Shown here: piece after piece, positions 48,623 through 60,800 of the stretch
Numbering within the stretch: the first letter of the stretch is position 1
How the letters are laid out: every line of letters begins with the position of its first letter
Assembly (NCBI RefSeq): GCF_002575655.3
Contig: NC_053037.3
Coordinates: 447,175,793-447,239,792 of the forward strand
Direction of reading: 5' to 3'
Origin: Aegilops tauschii subsp. strangulata
Lineage: Eukaryota > Streptophyta > Magnoliopsida > Poales > Poaceae
Length of the DNA: 64,000 nucleotides
Translations under genes and position numbers: made by a program
The notes under the pieces: generated by a model
What the model was told of the DNA's origin: nothing
The model's database searches: none
Seen by the model: only the letters and a program-made list of their open reading frames with translations

Positions 48623-50902
48623 CTACTGTTGACTCCCCTGATGATGCTGCTGATTATAACCACCTTGGTTGCCGTGATTGCCTTGAAGTCCTGAGCCAGA
48701 ACCGCCTCCACCGTAACCCGGCCCATGAGAACCGGGTCTTGAACCGCCACCCGGTCCATGACCATCTTGGAAAAGATTTGAGTTTTTAAACTCCCTCATG
48801 ATAAAGCAATCCTTCCAAAGGTGCGTAGCTGGCCTTTCTCGCGTCCCTGTCTTGGACAAGGCTGGTTTAACATGTGCTCAAGATTGATACCTGATCCTCC
48901 ACTCCGCGGGGGCGGTTTACCCTTACGACGCTGACCATTGTTCTGTGTGTTGGTGTTAGCCACAAAATCCGAACTATTATCCGCTTTGCGCTTACCGTTG
49001 TTTCCATGGCCCACCGGGTTATGCTGCTGCCCTCTGGTGCTGCTGCTCTTCTTTCCCTTTCCCGGCTTTTCATCATCAGACTCGGGGTCCTTTTTTTTGA
49101 CAGAAAGACTATAAGGGAACCCCCTACAGTATAATTGGTGCAACAACCCCAAATTGCAAGTACCATGCCTTGAACCTGGGTGGGTAGACTCGGGGTCCTT
49201 GGTACTATCAGAGTCAGCGTACTTAACCAGAGCTGCCATAAGCGTCCCCATGTCATTGCAGTGAAGTTTGAGCCGTCCTAACTTCAGCTTCAGAGGCGTG
49301 AACCGGCAATTGCCTTCCAACGTTAAGGCTGATGTATCGGTGTTGATGCGGTCCGATGAATGCAGGATTGCTGAGACTCGACGCACCCAATGAGTTGTCG
49401 ATTCACCTTCTTCTTGGACACAAGCAGCTAAGTCCACAATTGACATGGGCTGCTTGCACGTGTCCTTGAAATTCTGGATAAACCGGGCCTTTAACTCGGC
49501 CCATGACCCAATGGAGTTAGCTGGCAAACTTTTTAGCCAAGTACGAGTTGTTCCTTCCAACATCATGGTGAAGTATTTAGCACATGCCGCATCATCAACA
49601 TCTAGCATTTCCATCGCCATCTCATAACTCTCAATCCATGATTCGAGGGGTAAGTTGGCAGTGTAATTGGGCACTTTACGAGGACCTTTGAAATCCTTGG
49701 GTAGCCGCACATTACGTAGAGCCGGGGTGAGACACGGTACCCCCAAAGAACTGAAAGCAACACCTGGTTCCACTGAAGTCGTTGGACGAACCGGAGTAAT
49801 CTGACGGGCCGCGTACTGTGCCGCTAGCTCGGCTTCTCGACGTGCCCTACCGTGATCCACCACGTCTTGAGCGTTAGCCCCACCGCCCGCCGGGTTATGC
49901 CCTCGAGGCGGGTTACGGTTCCGCGCACTGCTTGACACAGCCGGTTCATCAATATGCCCGCTGTAACTCCGGCTTGGGCGGGGGGTGGAATGAATCCTCT
50001 CGCGGCTGTACGAATAAGCCTGCTGCTGACTCAAGGCTGTCTGAAGGAGCTCTCTAGCCCATCGCGTCTCAACCGCTACCGGGGACTCGCCTTCGACTGG
50101 GAGAGCCGCCAATCGTGAAGCGACGACGACTATGTTATCCAAAGGGTTAGAGTAATGACTCAGAGGCATTGATATGCGCGGTGATGGGACATTGTTCTGA
50201 CGAGGCGGATCCGTCGTGCGCGGCTGAACCGGGCGCCCCCGTTCCAGGTGCTTCCATCCAGTTTACTACTGGCTGGTTACTGGTTCCTGCTCCTGGTGTG
50301 TTAAAGAGATTCCTTGCCTCATAAACCGGAGGCAGGTGAGACCGATACCTTCTCCTCATGACATCATTTGACGCGTTTTGATCCAACATAAGCCGGTAAG
50401 CTTGTGCACCCAACTCGGCCCGCTCTGCAGCCATCCTGGTGTCCTCAGCTGCCAGGTCTGCCTTGGCTTGAGCTATCTGATCCTTCACTTTCGCAACTTC
50501 CGCGTTATGCTCATCCTGATTCGCCGGGTTAACTTCTGCCGCCAGTAGCGTTGCCAAAGTGTCGAATAAGTCGGACAAAACCTGAGCCGGCGGTCGCGCA
50601 GGGCCTCCTGCCCCGGCTGCTGTCACCGCTGCTGAACCGGAGATCATCGCCGCTGCAGTCGAAGAGTGCTGCGCAGGCTGTGTACTGGCCATGAAGATCG
50701 CAACCCGGCTCGGCGGATCAAAGGGGTCCGGAATACTGTCGCCATCGGAACAGCCCCCAAGTCGGCCGTCTTGCAGTTGGTACAATGACTCGGTCTCTAC
50801 GGTAGATGACTCGTCATCAGAATAAACGACGGTTTCATCACCAGATGCCGATCTATCCTCAGATTCCGCTCGGTGGATGACTCCCACGAAAGCACGCTTC
50901 AT
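48623..50902 (-). pseudogene. Tat-lineage gag, frameshifted, with a SINE-like insert
   Basis: It starts at ATG 50902 (MKRAFVGVIH). An acidic N-terminal region (SDDESSTVETES) and a helical, charged segment (~residues 135-180, possible coiled coil) precede a frameshift near 50160. Then comes the capsid domain (LPLESWIESYEMAMEML ... RTWLKSLPANSIGSW, ~49650-49350), typical of Retrotrans_gag. A Lys/Ser/Gly-rich tail contains a 108-bp in-frame insert at 49093-49200. A second frameshift near 48850 leads into a Gly/Gln-rich tail. It stops at TAG 48625-48623, after which the frame continues into protease. No CCHC zinc knuckle is evident. Confidence 0.85.
49093..49185 (-). mobile_element. Short SINE-like retroposon inserted in Tat gag
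   Basis: A 93-bp segment flanked by a perfect 15-bp duplication AGACTCGGGGTCCTT (49078-49092 and 49186-49200). On minus it ends in eight As (49098-49091) and near its start carries CAGGTTCAAGGC, resembling a Pol III B box. The long TSD and A-tail fit LINE-mended retroposition. The length suggests a 5'-truncated tRNA-derived SINE (Au-like is possible). Insert plus one TSD is 108 bp, so the gag frame is kept. Confidence 0.65.
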
Positions 50903-51195
50903 GGCAGGCTGAACCCGGGCGGATCTCGCACGCTGAGCCGTTTCGACGATGTCGGTGCAGATGTCCGGCTTAGGGCCCGGTTCGCCGATCTTGCCAATGA
51001 AGACATGAATACCGCCGAAGGGGACCCGGTACCCGTACTCAATTGAGCCGGCCTCAGGACCCTAGCCTGCATCGTCGATGTAGAGCTTGCCGCGACAACA
51101 CTTGGTCATCCGGCCCACAGCGTATCCCTTGAGCCCTTCAAAGCTTCCCTCTAAGAACTTGAAACCATCGTGTGATAGCCCCACGGTGGGCGCCA
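50903..51195 (-). other. Leader and tRNA-Arg-type primer binding site of Tat element
   Basis: The primer site TGGCGCCCACCGTGGGGC on minus at 51195-51178 is the form usual for Tat elements, two bases inside the LTR. The leader to the gag ATG is ~275 bp. Confidence 0.88.
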
Positions 51196-51197
51196 AC

Positions 51198-51737
51198 TGT
51201 CGTGGTTTTGTCACGACAGATGTCCTAGTGTGAGGAGTTAGTCGTGGAGCCATCGCAACGTAGTTAGCTTAAAGGGGTTAAAGCGGGACAAAGGACGCAA
51301 GGAGTTTATACTGGTTCGGCCCCTTGCGGTGAAGGTAAAAGCCTAATCCAGTTGAGGTGGAATTGCTAGGGTTTCGATGACCGGGGAGCGAATACGCTTT
51401 GCCTGGCCTCGATCTGTTGTTTCTTGTCCCTAAACCGTCGCCGGGTCGTCCCTTTATATACACAGGTTGACGCCCGACGGTTTACAGAATCCCGACCGGT
51501 TCATAAAACATGTCCGGCTCGGTTTCTACCCTTTCCTATCTACAACACAAGTCATACATCATATGGCGGTTTACATCTACAGGCCTTAACCCGCCTTTGG
51601 GCCTTGGGCCTTCTTGTTAGATCTCCTCCATAAAGCGCCATACACCTTGTCTTCGTGGGCTTCAATATGAATAACTTACTATGAGTATAACCCGGCCCCT
51701 CCTGGGCGGTTTATGCTCAATAGTTATATCTCCAACA
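51198..51737 (-). repeat. 5' LTR of Tat element
   Basis: 540 bp. On minus it starts TGTTGGAGATAT and ends GTCACGACAAAACCACGACA. The second LTR is off the window, so the outer end rests on TG/CA and on the change to unrelated DNA at 51738. Confidence 0.8.
51451..51462 (-). promoter_or_regulatory. TATA box of Tat LTR
   Basis: TGTATATAAAGG on minus, in the middle of the LTR. A good match to a plant TATA box. Confidence 0.55.
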
Positions 51738-52126
51738 GCAGGTGAATGGCCTTTGAGAGTTTTTTTATGACCTGGCCTTAGCTCATGTCATAATTGCGAC
51801 GGAAAACAACAACTTAGAAATTAGGTTACATTTGTATCACACTTGTATTTTCCTTGTAAGCGGAAACCGACCATGATCGGGAAGTTAAGCAAGCCATGGA
51901 CGACACGTTTAGCAGACTTTCCTCCTATGAAATCATCCCCAAAGGGTGATTGAGAAAGTAAATTGACTCTTAAGCTTTATCTTTTCGTGTTGCGACTAGA
52001 TTCATAGAAAACTCGACCACAACTCTCCATGCAAATGATGTGAACCATCAAACGGGCAATCCCCACCTGGGATGCCATGAGTAAAAGGAAACCAGATGAA
52101 CCAACCAAACAACCGAGGGGCCAGGA

Positions 52127-52515
52127 ATGGCAAAACACGCTATCCGGCTAACCGCAAGGGTCAAAGTTCGGGCAGTGCTCAAATTTTTTTGGAGAACAAT
52201 ATCTCCCTACTATGTTCGAGCCGCAACAGTCCAAGGTTGGGAAAACATGACAAAACACGCTATTCGGCCAGCCGCAAGGGTCGAAGTCTGGGCATCTCTC
52301 AGATTTTTTTGGAGAACGACCGCTCTCTACTGTTCGGTTTAGCCGCAACGGTGCAAGGCCGGGCAGACATGGCAAAACACGCTATTTAGCTAGCCGCAAG
52401 GGTCAAAGTTCGGACAACTCTTAGAGTTTTTGGAGAACGACATATCCCTACTGCGTTCGGGCCAGCCGCAATGGTCCGAGGCCGGGCGAACATGATAAAA
52501 CACGCTATCCGGCCG
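52127..52515 (+). repeat. ~121-bp tandem repeat, three units plus a partial fourth
   Basis: AAAACACGCTAT recurs at 52132, 52252, 52374 and 52496 (periods 120, 122, 122). Each unit is itself two related ~60-bp halves, each with AGCCGCAA and a run like TTTTTTTGGAGAACGA in the first half. Units differ by ~15-20%. The fourth unit stops after ~28 bp, where the inverted repeat begins. Confidence 0.85.
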
Positions 52516-52563
52516 CCACAAGAACCCTCTTGTGGCGGCCGGATAGCGTGTTTTATCATGTTC
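52488..52563. repeat. Perfect 36-bp inverted repeat with 4-base loop
   Basis: The arms 52488-52523 and 52528-52563 are exact reverse complements around the loop ACCC. The left arm begins with the repeat-unit start and continues GGCCGCCACAAGA. It forms a 76-base hairpin with no mismatch. Confidence 0.95.
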
Positions 52564-53119
52564 TTCATCAACTGTCTGCAGATATGATTATGTTTGTATT
52601 GTGTTGGTATTTGCCTTGACGATGATCATTTTCACAGCTTTCTTTGTTGAGACATAAGCCGTTTTCTTGTTTTTTGAAAGTAAGTACTAAGTTATCGATC
52701 AGGAGGTGGACGTGAGCGAGCAACCATATCGCACTAATGGGCCGGTCCACCCACGCAAGCGATCAAGCGAGGCTGTATGCGACGGCTGGATACGTCTCGC
52801 TATAAGTGTCGTATAGTCGCGCCCATTTTCACCAAAACACTAGTTAAGGGCTACCACTTGCAAATGTCACTCCCACCTTCTCATGCGCTAACAAGTGGCG
52901 TACTGCATATGCGTCATTTATTGCATTCTGTGAGTTTTTTTTCGTAGATTCGTTTATTCAAAACGTTCTATATCTCGAACCTTGCGTCTAAATCCCAGTC
53001 CGTTTTCACCTTGGATTTCTTGTGTCAAGATCTTCAAAAGAATATCTCATGTTAATAGGTTTTGGTGAACTTTTTTTATGAAAAGTCTGGAAAAAGCTGG
53101 AAGAAAAAACCTGGAGCCA

Positions 53120-53640
53120 GAAGCATGATTGTTTTTTCACTTTTTCACTTTCCGAGAGGAATAGTTATGGTTCTCGTGGAAGCAAAACCGTGTCTATGCT
53201 TCTCATAGAAGCAGAAAAATTCATGCGGAACAAAAAGTTCATGAATTTTTGTCCTTTTCAAGAGGCACAATTGTGCTTCTTATAGAAGCAAAAAAAAAAA
53301 CGTGCAAAAAAGAAAATTCATAATTTTCTCCTTTTTCGAGAGGAATAGTTGTGCTTCTCGTGAAAACAAATATGTGCATCTCTTCCACGAGAAGCACAAC
53401 TGTGCATCCCTTAAAGACACAACTATGCTTCTCGTGGAACCAAATTTGTGCTCCATGATAAGAAAATCTGTGCTTCTCGTGAAAGCAAAAAAATAACAAA
53501 AAAACTTATGATTGTTTTTTCTTTTAGAGAGATATAACTATACATCTCACGGAAGCAAATTTGTGTCTCCATGAAAAATAAAACCAATGCTTCTCGTGGA
53601 AGTACAATTTTTTCACACAAAAAAATTTCACGATTTTGTC
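53120..53640 (+). repeat. Degenerate hairpin-rich repeat (GTGCTTCTCGTGGAAGC type)
   Basis: About eight diverged copies of GTGCTTCTCGTGGAAGCAAA, often followed by A-rich spacers and FCGAGAGG-like (TTCGAGAGGAATAG) leads. One copy is inverted, giving an 18-bp stem with one mismatch between 53348-53365 and 53383-53400. Similar repeats occur in Triticeae intergenic DNA; the parent element is not identified. Confidence 0.6.
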
Positions 53641-53866
53641 TCTCCAGGACCTAGGGAAAACTTGACGAAAACTGAACCCCCCCCCCCCTAAAATGTTCAT
53701 CTAAACCCAAAAAACGCGTAAAAATAATTGAAAAAAATAAATCCGTAGAGAGAGCCCAACAAGCGACATGGGACAGTGTCTGAACACATCACTTGACGTG
53801 CTCTAAGGGTAATCTCCAGTTAGTTGCTCTCCCATTTGCCGCTAAAAGCAAGCGGACAAGCAAGAG

Positions 53867-56800
53867 TGTGACGCCCGGATAATTAAGCTACAGTAATCCC
53901 ACGTTAACGATGCCATGTCACCCGTTTACTGTTGATAAATTCTCGATAGTTCAGAACCGAAACAAATTCAAAATTTAAATAAAAGCAAATAATAAAAGTT
54001 TACAAATATTAAAACTAAAATTTTCGGAGTGAGCCAAATAGTCCATATTAAATATTAGTGAAGAAACCACACTTTTGTAAAGTATTTAACTGCACTATAG
54101 TAAGTAAAAACAGCAGCAAAACAATTATTTAAATACTTTTAAATACTAAACAAATGTTAATCTAGTTTATATAATCACCAAACTTTTTGGAGTAGGTGGC
54201 CTATGTTATTATGCTAATTTAGGCGTAGGGGTTGTATTTTTGTAAAACTGTTTTGCTAACTAAAATAAATAAAACAGAAAAGAAAATAAAAAAATAAAAA
54301 TAGAAAACAAAACAAAAGTGTAAAAGCACATGCCACTGTGCACTGGGCCAAGTGCACAGTGCCTGGCCCGAGCCTCGGCCCACTCCAGCTGGTCCAGCCC
54401 AGCCCCTCCCCGGGTCGTCTTCCCCCCTGTTCCCCGACCGGGGTCGCAACAGGGGCGAGCCCCGCCGGACCGCCTCGACGGCGACTACCCGGAGAGGATA
54501 AGGCCGACCCCTCCCCTCGACGCCTCGGCCTCCTCCCCACCTACCTCCACCCACTCCCCTCTCCATCTCGGCCGCTCTCTCTCTCTCTCTGCCCCCCCTC
54601 GCCCGAGCGAGATCGCCGCCGAAGCCTCGCCGTAGGCGTGGCCCCGACCACCGTTCGTCGAGCCACCGAGTCCCTGAGCTCCCTCTACGTCGTCCTCGTC
54701 GACCCCGCGCTTCAGGATGAGCTGGAGTGCCCTGCAGCGGCCGGGTCAAGCTTTTCCCCAACCTCGGTCACCGCCGCCCGCCGCGATTCATCCCGCCTCC
54801 CCTCTGCGCTCCCGTTCACTCGAGGGCCTCCGTGTGCCGCGTCGTAAGCCTCCGCCCCCTCCTCCTTCCTCTGGTTCCTCCTCATGCACCGTAGATGGCT
54901 CGCAGTGCCGCCGTCGCCATTGCCGCATGCGCCCTTGTCCGCGAGCTCGTTGCGCTCACCCCGTCCATCTCCGAGCCAAGCCGTGGCCTCCGTCGAGTTG
55001 CCGGAGGTCCGTAGAGCCCGCTAGCGTCGTTTGTTAGCTAGAACGCAGCCCGTAGCGTGGTTTTCGGAGATGCCCGTATTCCGGCGCCGCCCGCGGTCGT
55101 CGTTGAGCTCCACTCCGGCCACCCCCGCTCCTGGGATCACTCTAGATCGACGCGGGACGATCTACTTGTTCGAACGCCACCAAAAACGCGCGGAATGGTG
55201 CACTGTGCTGGAAATCCGAGCAACTCCGGCGAACTTCCGCCGCTGGAATGGTCGCCGGCGTGATTCCGACGATGTCACCGACGTGGCACCCGCGTGGCAC
55301 CGCCTGGGCCACTGACTGGTGGACCCAGGGCCCCCCTTGACTTGTTGACCGCGGTCAACGTGCTGACTGGGCGGCCCCCTGCCACTGACATGCGGCCCCC
55401 CCTCTGTTAATTAGTCTAACAAATGTTTTATAAATAAAAGTAATTAGATTAACTAATCACTCACTGACACCCGGGGCCCACACCCCTAATTAACCCTACT
55501 AGATTAGTTTAATCCACTGTTATACTAGCGGAGGCTGACATGCGGGTCCCACTGGACCCACATGTCAGGTTTGACCTGGTCAGCCGACCAGCTAGCTGCT
55601 GATGTCGTCCTCGCATCATGCTGACGTCATTTCTCTTTTTCTGTATAATTCTATTAAATCAAATAATTTCAGAAAATGTTTAAAACTTAGAAAAATCATA
55701 TAAAATAAACCGTAGCTCGGATGAAAATGTTTTCTATATGAAAATTGCTCAGAAAAATCCAACGAATCCGGATACGCAGCCCGTTCGCTCACCACACGTC
55801 CCTAGCATAGTGAACCTGCAACATTTCACCTCCGGTCCATCTGTCCGAAAACGCGAAACATCGGGAATACTTTCCCGGATGTTCCCCCCCTTCGCCGGTA
55901 CCACCTACTGCCGCGTTAGGGCACACCTAGCACCGCTCATTGTCATGTCACGCATCGTCATGCTTATGTTTGCATTGTATTTACTGTTTCTTCCCCCTTC
56001 TCTCCGGTAGACTACGAGACCGACGCTGCTGCTGTCCAGTTGGACTACGGAGTTGATGACCCCTCCTACTTGCCAGAGCAACCAGTCAAGCCCCCCCCCT
56101 TGATCACCAGATATCGCCTATTCTTCTCTATACTGCTTGCATTAGAGTAGTGTAGCATGTTACTGCTTTCGGTTAATCCTATACTGATGCATAGCCTGTC
56201 ATTGTTGCTACAGTTGTTACCCTTACCTGCTATCCTACTGCTTAGTATAGGATGCTAGTGTTCCATCAGTGGCCCTACACTCTTGTCCGTCTGCCATGCT
56301 ATACTACTGGGCCGTGATCACTTCGGGAGGTGATCACGGGTATATACTATATACTTTATATCCATGACACATGTGGTGACTAAAGTCGGGTCGGCTCGTT
56401 GAGTACCCGCAAGTGATTCTGATGAGGGGGCTGAAAGGACAGGCGGCTCCATCCCGGTAGAGGTGGGCCTGGGATCCTGACGGCCCCCGACTGTTACTTT
56501 ATGGCGGAGCGACAGGGCAGGTTGAGACCACCTAGGAGAGAGGTGGGCCTGGCCCTGGTCGGCGTTTGCAGATACTTAACACGCTTAACGAGATCTTGGT
56601 ATTTGATCTGAGTCTGGCCATTTGGTCTATACGCACTAACCAACTACGCGCGAACAGTTATGGGCACTCGACGTCGTGGTATCAGCCGAAGCTCTTTTTG
56701 ACGTCAGCGACTGAGTGGCGCGCGCCGCATTGGACCGTAAGCTCGCGCTTGTATTAAGGGGGCTAGGTCTGCTTCCGGCCGCGTACGCAACGTGCAGGTG

Positions 56801-57804
56801 TGCAATGGGCGATGGGCCCAGACCCCTGCGCGCATAGGGTTTAGACCGGCGTGCTGACCTCTCTGTTGAGCCTAGGTGGGGCTGTGACGTGTTGATCTTC
56901 CACGGCCGGGGTCCGGCCAAATGGGATCGAGCGTGTTGGGTTATGTGGTGCACCCCTGCAGGGAAGTTTATCTATTCGAATAGCCGTGTCCCTCGGTAAA
57001 AGGACGACCCGGAGTTGTACCTTGACCTTATGACAACTAGAACTGGATACTTAATAAAACACACCCTTCCAAGTGCCAGATACAACCCGGTGATCGCTCT
57101 CTAACAGGGCGACGAGGACGGGATCGCCGGGTAGGTTTATGCTATGCGATGCTACTTGGTGAACTTACCATCTACTCTCTTCTACATGCTGCAAGATGGA
57201 GGTGGCCAGAAGCGTAGTCTTCGACGGGATTAGCTATCCCCCTCTTATTCTGGCATTCTGCAGTTCAGTCCACTGATATGGCCCTTTACACCTATACCCA
57301 TGCATATGTAGTGTAGCTCCTTGCTTGCGAGTACCTTGGATGAGTACTCACGGTTGCTTTTCTCCCTCTTTCCCTCCTTTCCTTCTACCTGGTTGTCGCT
57401 ACCAGATGTTGGAGTCCAGGAGCCAGACGCCACCGTCGACGACGACTCCTACGACACTGGAGGTGCCTACTACTACGTGCAGGCCGCTGACGACGACCAG
57501 GAGTAGTTAGGAGGATCCCAGGCAGGAGGCCTGCGCCTCGTTCGATCTGTATCCCAGTTTGTGCTAGCCTTCTTAAGGCAAACTTGTTTAACTTATGGCT
57601 GTACTCAGATATTGTTGCTTCCGCTGACTCGTCTATGATCGAGCACTTGTATTCGAGCCCTCGAGGCCCCTGGCTTGCATTATGATGCTTGTATGACTTA
57701 TTTATGTTGTAGAGTTGTGTTGTGATATCTTACCGTGAGTCTATGATCTTGATCGTACACATTTGCGTGCATGATTAGTGTACGGTCGAATCGGGAGCGT
57801 GACA
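53867..57804 (+). repeat. 5' LTR of element C
   Basis: A 3938-bp LTR starting TGTGACGCCCGGATAATT and ending GGGAGCGTGACA. It is clearly related to the LTRs of A. A diverged tandem duplication of a ~100-bp GGCGGAGCGACAGG-type module lies at about 56420-56560. TATA-like sequences lie near 56340-56362. It is ~2% different from the visible part of LTR2. Confidence 0.9.
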
Positions 57805-57807
57805 AGT

Positions 57808-57819
57808 TGGTATCAGAGC
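57808..57819 (+). other. Primer binding site (initiator tRNA-Met) of element C
   Basis: TGGTATCAGAGC, three bases after LTR1, the same spacing as in A and B. Confidence 0.92.
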
Positions 57820-60800
57820 CGACTGCCTGTAGGGATCCCGCTTTCCAACTCTTTGGCCGAAGTCGAGTCTAGTCATTGAAAAACTTTTACTGACATGGTT
57901 GTGTGGCTTACGGGCCCACGTCGCCATTGGGTGGTATTAGGATCTTTTACTCCTTGCCTATACTCTGGGACTCTGATCTCTCTTCTATTCGGGTTAAGTG
58001 AATTTTACTAAATCTAACATTAGGATCTCGATATCACTTTCACCCGGAGAGCCCCTTATTACTGATGATCGTCTGCTGCACGTGAAGACCCTGAAGATAC
58101 TCTCCGCTGATAACCCGAGAACTTGTGTTCATCGCTTTTGCAATTCCCTTTCATCGATAAACTCCTATGGATAACCACGTATACTCGCCATTCATACAAT
58201 GTTTCCCAGTTGATCTTGTTATTACAAGATACCCCAAAATTCTCTCTGTTGTTCCGAGAATCCTTTGAGCTTACTGCCTTGCTGTTCTTTGTCACCTGAA
58301 TACCCCTACGGATAATTCTCGCACTTACCGAGTATCCGCTCATCCCCAGTTGATTCAAGTATTTCACAAAAGTGTTCAAAATACCATTCGATCTTCCGAA
58401 AATCCTCAGGAGCCTTTTGCTCTTGAAATTCTTGCTTACTTGCATTATGATTAATCTTAAGTCTCGTAATCTTATTGGCATCTCTTGTCATTATCATTTT
58501 GAGTCCGTTGATTCAATCTGTTGCGAATGCTCGCAATCCTCAATCAGAGCCTAGAATTCATCCTTCCGGCTCAGACGTCATTTGAAACGTGAGCTGGTTC
58601 TCGCCAATCAAATTGTCATCGATTTTGCCCCTATGTCTATTGAACTTATCCATCCTTGATCAGAGCATCTGTTTCTGATCCTTCGCTTTGTAAATCATAA
58701 TTCCTCTGCAATTGAGCTCTAAGTTACTTAGTTGTTTCTATAATCCAAGGTCTTGGCATTGATTCTACCTCTGGTTGTGTGCCGATACTCACATCAGATC
58801 CTTTATGGACCATCAGAACCTTGTTGGATTTTATCCGACAACGTCCTTCATATTCAATCACTTTGGAAGTTCTTTCCCTGATACATAATGCCTTTAGTAA
58901 ATTGTATCCTCTCGTTTTGGCACCCATGCTCTACTATCGAGCTTGAGTTATTTGCCCCTGAAGCTTGTGGTATATGTTTCCACGATGCCCCGATGGGTTG
59001 AACCTATGCCTTTCATAGTATCTGTGAACTCAAAAGTTTTCATGAGTCATACTCTTCTGGTATTTTGCCAGATAAAAATTTTCAACACTGCAACTTCATC
59101 AAACGCGAGAAGTGAATGAAAGGGTATGCATTGGAGAAGTGGGAGTTGACCTTGAACTTTGTGTTCATGCCCATGGACACGATGTAGATCCTATCATAGA
59201 AGCTTCTTGTAATAATAACTATTTCCTTGATATGATATCGTCTAGTATCTGTGTATTGATCCTTTTGCAATCGTGGTTCCGACCATGTTCTCCTTTAAAT
59301 ACCATTCTCGTGCAAGTTTAAGCACTTGTCCTCTGCAGAGCAATACCCCCGTCCAACCTCTACTTTGGTCTGTCATCGAGTATTACCCCCCTGGTATCTC
59401 GAGAATGCCAAGGGACTACTTAACTTCTTATGAGTTCTTCATCAACTAATATTCTTGCCGATTCCATTTTTTCCAACGGGTTCTGAGTTGTTAGAACCCC
59501 TCAAGGACACCGATAAGTGAATCAATTCCACACTCCGATTCAATAACTCTAAGTAATTTTTGTTGCTTGCGAGTTTAATAATCCTTCAAGTCATTCCTAG
59601 CCTGCTCGGCTATGTCATTATCGTGCCGATTTTAACTGTGCTACCTGGACCTTCCCAGCACACAAATTTCGACAATGAGCTAACCTTGTGTCGATCTTCC
59701 TCGTCATATCACTTCCCCTTGAATAGCAAACTTGATTTCGAGTTTGTGTACTACCCGTGGTTCCAATAACCTTTCGCTTTCATCATTCCTTAGACTTGAT
59801 GTCATCGTCGATCAATTACACCTTCTTGGAAACCTCTCGACAAATTTGTCGTGATCATTGTCAACAATTTGACTTCTTCCAAGTTGTGTGTCGAAATTCA
59901 GGATGAGAAATACCATCCTTGGCCCTCGATGAATTTTGTTATCATCGACAACATTCTTGCCTCCCCCCAACACAAACTTGTTCATATTTTGTGTTGTATC
60001 TTGATTTCCCTGCTATACAACTTATGTTATGTTCTACCTTGGAGTATTACCATCTTTGATGTCAAGAATGTCGTGAGCCTTACTCCACCTCTTAAGAATT
60101 CTTGGTACAGTGATACTTCTCACCATCACCATTCTTTCTTGGTCCCCGTGTTGTTTCTAAACGAAAAACCGACAATTGAACTATGCTGTGCGACTTCAAA
60201 ATTCTAGCAACCCTATTGATTTGAAGTTAACGGTCGATAGTTTCATTCTAAGTCTATTGCTTATTTAATCATCATTCAAACATTGATCATGCTACCCAGT
60301 CCAGATTTTAGGGTGCGCCCTTCTGTCATTGTTAAATTGTGTATGTTTTCCTCGAGCATACATCATTATATCATTTGATTTGACAAATGTTATCTCCTTG
60401 TTCACATGATTGTGGAAATCCTTATTTGGAATTCTCAATGGATTGGCGCTGAGTCCATCAGTCACCTCCTCACCCTCTCCTTGATTTAATGATGAACTCT
60501 TGTTTCAAAACTCGCTTCCATAGTTCATTTCCCGAGGATCTTACAATGTCATCTTGTCAATTTGTGTTGCACCTTTTCTTCTCAGGCATCTTGAGTCTGA
60601 GATATGCTAACACCAATCAGATATGAATCCCAGTCAGATGGTTGGGATGCATTTTCCAAGAGTTATAATGTTGGTCTTTATATGACCCGGTAAGGTGATG
60701 TCATGCCTAGCACACCTGGCTGGAGGGCCTATTGTTATAGTTCTTCCTTTTAGCAATGTTAACCATTCTCCCAAGAGGAAATTGAAAGACTTATTCTATA

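Larger units (their letters stand above)
11620..51737 (-). mobile_element. Tat-lineage Ty3/gypsy retrotransposon, heavily nested into
   Basis: Minus-strand order: 5' LTR 51737-51198, primer site of tRNA-Arg type, gag, protease, RT, two RNase H domains, integrase, then a spacer and an ORF on the opposite strand. The dual RNase H (ordinary plus archaeal-type) and the antisense ORF downstream of pol are known marks of the Tat lineage. Visible Tat DNA is 11620-14133, 26644-26832 and 44400-51737. The rest of the span is younger insertions, each with a TSD (CCAAG, CTTAT). The 3' LTR lies beyond the left edge. A candidate outer TSD is GCAGG at 51738-51742, which cannot be checked here. Confidence 0.88.
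51738..53866. other. Non-coding DNA between Tat element and element C
   Basis: No gene is supported. It holds the ~121-bp tandem array, the perfect inverted repeat and a stretch of degenerate GCTTCTCGTGGAAGC-type repeats (see separate entries). The remainder (51743-52120, 52570-53120, 53640-53861) shows nothing I recognise. It ends with AAGAG (53862-53866), the candidate TSD of element C. Confidence 0.6.

Noticed and set aside
52127..52515. Regular repeats considered as a CRISPR-like array
   Set aside because: Units are ~121 bp with no short conserved repeat alternating with unique spacers, and the genome is that of a plant.
51738..53866. Possible host gene between the Tat element and element C
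   Set aside because: Longest frames are under 100 codons, no splice-linked coding pattern, and much of the stretch is repeats.
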